Shown here piece by piece: positions 42,533 to 46,547 of a stretch of DNA of 46,547 bases. Below the pieces are notes generated by a model. It was not told the DNA's origin. It searched no databases and worked only from the letters and a program-made list of their open reading frames with translations. This DNA comes from JBCBAP01 sp038532435 (lineage in GTDB: Bacteria > Pseudomonadota > Alphaproteobacteria > Rhodobacterales > Rhodobacteraceae): positions 1 through 46,547 of the forward strand of contig JBCBAP010000026.1 of NCBI GenBank assembly GCA_038532435.1, given 5' to 3'. How positions within the stretch are numbered: the stretch's first letter is position 1; the number at the start of each line of letters is the position of its first letter. Both the position numbers and the translations under genes were made by a program.

Positions 42533-42582
42533 ATAAGATATCTCCGCCGACCGGGCGATGCAGGATGCAGGGAGGGCTCCTC

Positions 42583-43032
42583 ATGAAACTCACCGTCAAC
42601 GGAACCGAACGCGAGCTGGAGGTGTCAGACGACATGCCGCTCCTCTGGGCCCTGCGGGATGTGCTGGATGTGAAGGGGCCGAAATTCGGCTGCGGGGTTG
42701 CTGCCTGCGGAGCTTGTACCGTCCTGATCGATGGGGAGCCGGTGCGCTCCTGCTCCTTGCCGGCGGTGGACGTCTGGGGGCCCGTGACCACGATCGAGGG
42801 GATCGGAGAGGGCGAGACGCTGCACCGGGTACAACAGGCCTGGATGGAACATCAGGTGCCCCAGTGCGGCTACTGCCAGTCCGGCCAGATCCTTGCGGCA
42901 GTTGCCCTGCTGGAGACCACGCCCCAGCCCAACGATGAGGACATAGATGCGGCGATGACCAATCTTTGCCGCTGCGGGACCTACCCGAAGATCCGCGCGG
43001 CGATCAAGTCCGCTGCGAAGATGGAGGCCTGA
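42583..43032 (+). CDS. iorA: [2Fe-2S] subunit of a molybdenum hydroxylase
   Basis: 149-aa small subunit of the isoquinoline-1-oxidoreductase/aldehyde-oxidase type. The plant-type ferredoxin cluster ligands are in FGCGVAACGACTVL and the next cysteine in VRSC; the second cluster has QCGYCQSGQI and LCRCGTY. It passes electrons from the large subunit. The start MKLTVNGTER follows GGGAGG; an ATG 18 bases upstream is less likely. The large subunit follows after 3 bases. Confidence 0.93.
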   Translation: MKLTVNGTERELEVSDDMPLLWALRDVLDVKGPKFGCGVAACGACTVLIDGEPVRSCSLPAVDVWGPVTTIEGIGEGETLHRVQQAWMEHQVPQCGYCQSGQILAAVALLETTPQPNDEDIDAAMTNLCRCGTYPKIRAAIKSAAKMEA

Positions 43033-43035
43033 GCC

Positions 43036-45324
43036 ATGGGTATCGGAAAGATCGCACGGCGCACCTTCCTCGGAGTTCTCGCGGTTGGCGCAGGGGTCAC
43101 GGCGTTCGGTTACTGGCAGTACCGGCGGCCCTATGACAATCCGCTGGACGAGGGCCTCGCGGATGGCGAGGCGACGTTCAACCCGTTTGTGAAGATCGCG
43201 TCCGACGGCACGATGACCGTGATCACGCCCCGGGCGGAGATGGGGCAGGGGGTGCAGACGACCCTCGCCGCCCTCGTGGCGGAGGAGCTCGACGTTAGGC
43301 TCGATCAGCTCACGGTGGAGCATGGTCCGCCGTCCGCCGCCTACTACAACGAGGCGATGCTGGCGGAGGGCGCGCCCTTCCCGATGTTCGAGGAAAGCTT
43401 CCTCGCCGAATTTCAGCGCGGGGCGATGACCGTCGTATCGAAGTTCCTCGGTCTGCAGGTTACCGGCGGCTCCTCCTCCACCATCGATGCCTTCGGCAAG
43501 ATGCGGGAGGCCGGATGCGCTGCACGACATGCGCTTGTCGCCGCCGCTGCGGAGCGGTGGGGCGTCGATGGCGCGACCCTGCAGACGGGTGAGGGCCGGG
43601 TCACCAACCCCTCAAACGGGGAGAGCCTGAGCTACGGCGATCTGGCGGTTGCCGCGGCCTCTGCCGAGGTGCCGCGCGACATGGTCCTGCGCCCCCGGTC
43701 GGACTGGAAGATCCTCGGGCGCCCGGCGGAACGGGTGGACCTGCACGACAAGGTCACCGGTGGACGGATCTTCGGCATCGACGTCGAACTGCCCGACATG
43801 CTTCACGCCACCGTGCGGATGAGCCCCCGCTTTGGCGTCGGCGCGGAAATGGTGGACATGACGGCGGCTTTGGCGATGCCGTCCGTCCGTGACGTGGTAC
43901 CCGTTGACAGCACCACCGGGTCCGGGTTCGCCGTCATCGCGGAGACCACCTGGGATGCATTCAAGGGGGCGGAGGCGCTCGACATCGGATGGGGCCAGGC
44001 GCCCTATCCGGCCGATGATGCGGCCATCACCGCCGCACTTGAGACCGCGATAGATCAGGATCCAGCCACCGCGCTCATGGACAAGGGCGATGCATCGGGC
44101 GCTATCGATGCCGCACCCGCAGCGGAGGTGCTGGAGGCCCGCTATCAGGTCCCCTATCTGGCCCACGCCTGCATGGAGCCGATGAACGCCACCGCCCGTT
44201 TCAGGGACGGCAAGCTCGAGATCTGGACCGGAACACAGGCTCCCGGCATCGTCGCGATTGCAGCGGCACGACAGCTTGGCATCGAAACCGAGGACGTGAC
44301 CGTCAATGTCACCCATCTGGGCGGCGGGTTCGGACGCAGGGGCGAGATCGACTACCCGGTTTACGCCGCCGAGGTGGCGAAACATACCGGCGGTCGCCCG
44401 GTCAAGGTCACCTGGACGCGGGAAGAGGACACCCGCCACGACACCTACCGCCCCGCAGCGTTGGGCCAGTTCCGCGCGAAGCTGCGCGAGGGTGCGGCCG
44501 CCGAGGCGGTTGAGATGAAGATCGCCGCCCCCTCGATCATGAAGTCCGTGATCGCCCGGACCTTCCCCGACATGTCGGCGATGGGCCCGGACAAAACACT
44601 CACCGATGGGGCTTTCAACCAGCCTGTGATGATCGAGAACCATCTGGTGAGCGGGCATGAGGCGGATATTGCAATCCCGGTCGGATTTTGGCGCTCCGTC
44701 GGGAACAGCTTCAACGGCTTCTTCCATGAAGGGTTCATGGATGAGATGGCGGTTGCCTCCGGCGTGGACCGGCTTGAATACCGGCTGGCAATGATGGGAG
44801 ACGACCCGCGGCTCGATCCCGCACGCGGCGTGCTGCGCAAGGTGGCGGAGATGTCGGACTGGGGTGCCGCGATGCCTCAAGGGACGGGCAAGGGTGTCGC
44901 CCATGTGGTCTCCTTCGGCACCTGGACGGCGATGGTCGTGCAGGTCGATGCGCGCGGTGGTGACATTGTCATCGAAAAGGTCTGGTGTGCAGCGGATCCG
45001 GGCGAGGTGCTCGATCCCCGGATCTTCACGGACCAGATCTCGTCGGCTGCGATATACGGCTTCTCCTCTGCCATGGGGCAGGAACTCACCTTCGTAGAGG
45101 GAGAGGTTCAGCAGGGCAACTTCTGGGACTACAGCTTCATGAACGGGGCGCAGTGTCCGGAGTTCGAGGTCGCGTTCCTCGAGACGGCCAAGCACATGGG
45201 CGGCGCGGGAGAGGTCGGCACTCCGCCCGCCATCCCCGCTCTGGCCAACGCGATCTACGCTGCCACGGGCGAACGCCTGCGGGAGATGCCGTTCACCCGC
45301 AAGGTGACATTCGCCAACGCCTGA
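43036..45324 (+). CDS. iorB: Molybdopterin-binding large subunit, isoquinoline-oxidoreductase type
   Basis: 762-aa catalytic subunit of an aldehyde/N-heterocycle oxidoreductase. It has a Tat signal (RRTFLGVLAVGAG, about 9-21), so the folded enzyme is probably exported. Molybdopterin-domain features are PRAEMGQGVQT, GTQAPG, and THLGGGFGRRGEID; the active-site region near the C-terminus is GGAGEVGTPPAIPALANAI. It needs the iorA clusters and an electron acceptor not encoded beside it. The reaction is probably oxidation of an aldehyde or N-heteroaromatic; the exact substrate is unknown. Confidence 0.93.
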   Translation: MGIGKIARRTFLGVLAVGAGVTAFGYWQYRRPYDNPLDEGLADGEATFNPFVKIASDGTMTVITPRAEMGQGVQTTLAALVAEELDVRLDQLTVEHGPPSAAYYNEAMLAEGAPFPMFEESFLAEFQRGAMTVVSKFLGLQVTGGSSSTIDAFGKMREAGCAARHALVAAAAERWGVDGATLQTGEGRVTNPSNGESLSYGDLAVAAASAEVPRDMVLRPRSDWKILGRPAERVDLHDKVTGGRIFGIDVELPDMLHATVRMSPRFGVGAEMVDMTAALAMPSVRDVVPVDSTTGSGFAVIAETTWDAFKGAEALDIGWGQAPYPADDAAITAALETAIDQDPATALMDKGDASGAIDAAPAAEVLEARYQVPYLAHACMEPMNATARFRDGKLEIWTGTQAPGIVAIAAARQLGIETEDVTVNVTHLGGGFGRRGEIDYPVYAAEVAKHTGGRPVKVTWTREEDTRHDTYRPAALGQFRAKLREGAAAEAVEMKIAAPSIMKSVIARTFPDMSAMGPDKTLTDGAFNQPVMIENHLVSGHEADIAIPVGFWRSVGNSFNGFFHEGFMDEMAVASGVDRLEYRLAMMGDDPRLDPARGVLRKVAEMSDWGAAMPQGTGKGVAHVVSFGTWTAMVVQVDARGGDIVIEKVWCAADPGEVLDPRIFTDQISSAAIYGFSSAMGQELTFVEGEVQQGNFWDYSFMNGAQCPEFEVAFLETAKHMGGAGEVGTPPAIPALANAIYAATGERLREMPFTRKVTFANA

Positions 45325-45331
45325 TCATCAC

Positions 45332-45361
45332 CCCGCCTCTTCCGCGTGCGGGAGGGGCGGG
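45332..45361. terminator. Hairpin between iorB and ccmG
   Basis: 14-bp GC stem (CCCGCCTCTTCCGC / GCGGGAGGGGCGGG, two G-U pairs) in the 76-base convergent gap. No T-run follows on either strand, so it is terminator-like only. Confidence 0.4.
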
Positions 45362-45400
45362 TCTAGGCACCGGGGAGCGGAAGTAGGAGGCGACGGTCGT

Positions 45401-45946
45401 CTACTGCGCTGCCGCTGCCTCGATCGCCGGACGTATCCGGGTGCGCATCACATCGGCCGTGACCGGACCGGGAAAGCGCAGGACGATCTCCCCATCCGGG
45501 TTGATCACGAAGGTTTCCGGCACGCCGTAGAGCCCCCATTCGATGCCGTTGCGCCCGGTCGGATCCGCGCCGACGCCCGCGTAGGGATCGCCGAGTTCGT
45601 CGAGGAAGCCGAGCGCCTGATCCGGGCGATCCTTGTAGTTCACGCCGACAATCTCGATCCCCTCCGCGGAGAGGTCCATCAGGTGGGGATGTTCGGCCCG
45701 GCAGGGCGCGCACCAGCTCGCCCAGAAATTGACCAGCCGCACCTCTCCCGTCAGGTCCCCGGGCAGGGGCTTGTCGCCCAGTTTCTGCAGATCGAAGCCC
45801 GGTGCCGATGCACCGGCGAGGGCGGATGGCAACTCGTCCGTGCCGTGCTTCAGACCCCAGTAGAACCCTCCCGCGATGGCGGCAAAAAGGATCGGCGGCA
45901 GGAAGGCGAGCCAGCTGATCCGCCGCTTGGTTTCCTCAGCGCTCAT
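45401..45946 (-). CDS. ccmG: Thiol:disulfide interchange protein CcmG/DsbE
   Basis: 181-aa membrane-anchored thioredoxin-like protein for cytochrome c maturation (System I). It has an N-terminal anchor (about 11-32, WLAFLPPILFAAIAGGFYW), the active site NFWASWCAPC (WCAPC) that reduces apocytochrome c, and the cis-Pro region YGVPETFVI. The start MSAEETKRR follows GGGAGAG; the in-frame ATG 21 bases upstream would overlap ccmD more. Last of the reverse-strand ccmC-ccmD-ccmG set. Confidence 0.93.
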   Translation of the reverse strand: MSAEETKRRISWLAFLPPILFAAIAGGFYWGLKHGTDELPSALAGASAPGFDLQKLGDKPLPGDLTGEVRLVNFWASWCAPCRAEHPHLMDLSAEGIEIVGVNYKDRPDQALGFLDELGDPYAGVGADPTGRNGIEWGLYGVPETFVINPDGEIVLRFPGPVTADVMRTRIRPAIEAAAAQ

Positions 45947-46103
45947 GGGGCTCTCCCTGTTTGCCATGCTCCAGCGTGTCGAGCATCCGCCGGACGCGGT
46001 TCGACCGCAGCCAAGACAGTCCGATCAGCCCCGCCAGCAGCGTCAGCGTGACGGCGTAGGCCGAAAGGACGTAGGCCGCATGGATCCCGAGATCCGGCAT
46101 CAT
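45936..46103 (-). CDS. ccmD: Haem exporter protein CcmD
   Basis: 55-aa small membrane protein: one helix (about 12-34) preceded by MPDLGIHAAYVLSAY and a basic tail NRVRRMLDTLEHG. CcmD releases holo-CcmE from the CcmABC complex. It starts within the ccmC stop (ATGA) and its end overlaps ccmG. Length and place are exactly those of ccmD. Confidence 0.92.
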   Translation of the reverse strand: MMPDLGIHAAYVLSAYAVTLTLLAGLIGLSWLRSNRVRRMLDTLEHGKQGEPHER

Positions 46104-46547
46104 CGCACCCCCTGTCGCATGAGCGCCAGCGCCCGACGCGCCCGGATTTCCGTCCGGGTGCGGACCAGCACAAGCGTGACGAACAACAGAACGAAGCCCG
46201 CAATGCACACCAGAAGCGGCTGGTAGAACACGTCCGCCACGTTCGTTTCCTTATCTAGCGACAGGGATGCGCCCTGGTGAAGGCCTTGATTCCAAAAGAG
46301 GACCGCGTAACGGCTCATCAGTGCAAAGACCGACCCGACCATGCAAAGGACCGCGGTGAGGTCCGCGGCCTTGTCCGGGTCCTCGACCGCCTCCCACAGC
46401 GCGATGTAGCCGAGGTAAAAGACGAAGAGGACGAGGAAGGAAGTCAATCGCGGGTCCCACTCCCACCAGGTGCCCCACATCGGCTGCCCCCAGATCGCAC
46501 CAGTCAGAAGCGCGATGACGGTCATGACCGCGCCCACAGGCGCCGCC
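46100..46547 (-). CDS. ccmC: Haem handling protein CcmC (partial, cut by window edge)
   Basis: C-terminal 148 residues of CcmC, the membrane protein that loads haem onto CcmE. The tryptophan-rich haem-binding WWD motif is seen in WGTWWEWDPRLTS. Several helices follow and the charged tail RTRTEIRARRAL is typical. The start lies beyond the right edge; the stop overlaps the ccmD start. Confidence 0.92.
   Translation of the reverse strand, partial: AAPVGAVMTVIALLTGAIWGQPMWGTWWEWDPRLTSFLVLFVFYLGYIALWEAVEDPDKAADLTAVLCMVGSVFALMSRYAVLFWNQGLHQGASLSLDKETNVADVFYQPLLVCIAGFVLLFVTLVLVRTRTEIRARRALALMRQGVR

Noticed and set aside
43612..45195. 527-codon open frame on the - strand
   Set aside because: Antisense shadow of iorB, which has clear molybdenum-hydroxylase motifs.
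1..46547. CRISPR array or complete insertion sequence
   Set aside because: No regularly spaced repeats and no transposase gene with terminal repeats were seen on either strand.

Overview
The window looks like chromosome from a GC-rich alphaproteobacterium, most likely Rhodobacterales (Roseobacter/Paracoccus relatives). Supporting features are a GapR (DUF2312) gene, a VPLPA-CTERM surface protein, a SAM-II riboswitch in front of metZ, an Irr-type iron control element in front of dps, System I cytochrome c maturation genes, and tightly overlapping operons. This is inference from gene content; no species can be named.

Layout. (1) 1-3190: the tRNA-proximal end of an integrative element that continues left of the window. 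A tyrosine recombinase lies just behind the 3' end of a tRNA-Ser(GCU), followed on the same strand by an unrecognised 245-aa protein, a short excisionase-like protein and a winged-helix, phage-replication-like protein. (2) 3345-5857: an overlapping exbB-exbD-exbD-tonB operon. (3) 6081-11185: an acyl-CoA racemase/CoA-transferase gene coupled to a TIGR03084-type gene, then a reverse-strand set of YfcG-like GST, glpK, a small cysteine phosphatase and an acetyltransferase. (4) 11268-18000: alpha/beta hydrolases, metZ with promoter and SAM-II riboswitch, folE with a strong terminator, gapR, a small membrane protein and an SDR. (5) 17985-22626: a surface/glycan neighbourhood with a family-4 glycosyltransferase, a VPLPA-CTERM protein, and a two-gene operon of a GSCFA protein and an asparagine-synthase-like protein; this pair is the best candidate for an undescribed system. 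(6) 22631-25958: a flavin dehydrogenase, an orphan small-RNA locus with its own promoter and terminator, a CoA-binding protein and an inositol-monophosphatase-family enzyme.

(7) 25994-30311: a metal and stress block. ArsJ and its companion GAPDH form the arsenate-export pair. dps carries an ICE box. A DUF1289 protein and an iron-binding periplasmic protein follow. (8) 30803-39222: a regulator-rich accessory stretch of divergent regulator/enzyme pairs: RpiR with a dimethylglycine-dehydrogenase-like enzyme, LysR with a glutathionyl-hydroquinone reductase, and MarR with an EamA exporter. A SnoaL-like protein and a membrane protein end it. (9) 39518-46547: tRNA-Lys(UUU), dapF-mtaB, a TetR gene divergent from an iorAB molybdenum hydroxylase pair, and ccmC(partial)-ccmD-ccmG running in from the right edge.

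Starts were adjusted where a Shine-Dalgarno sequence, an overlap or family length favoured an internal start. No CRISPR array, rRNA gene or complete insertion sequence was seen.
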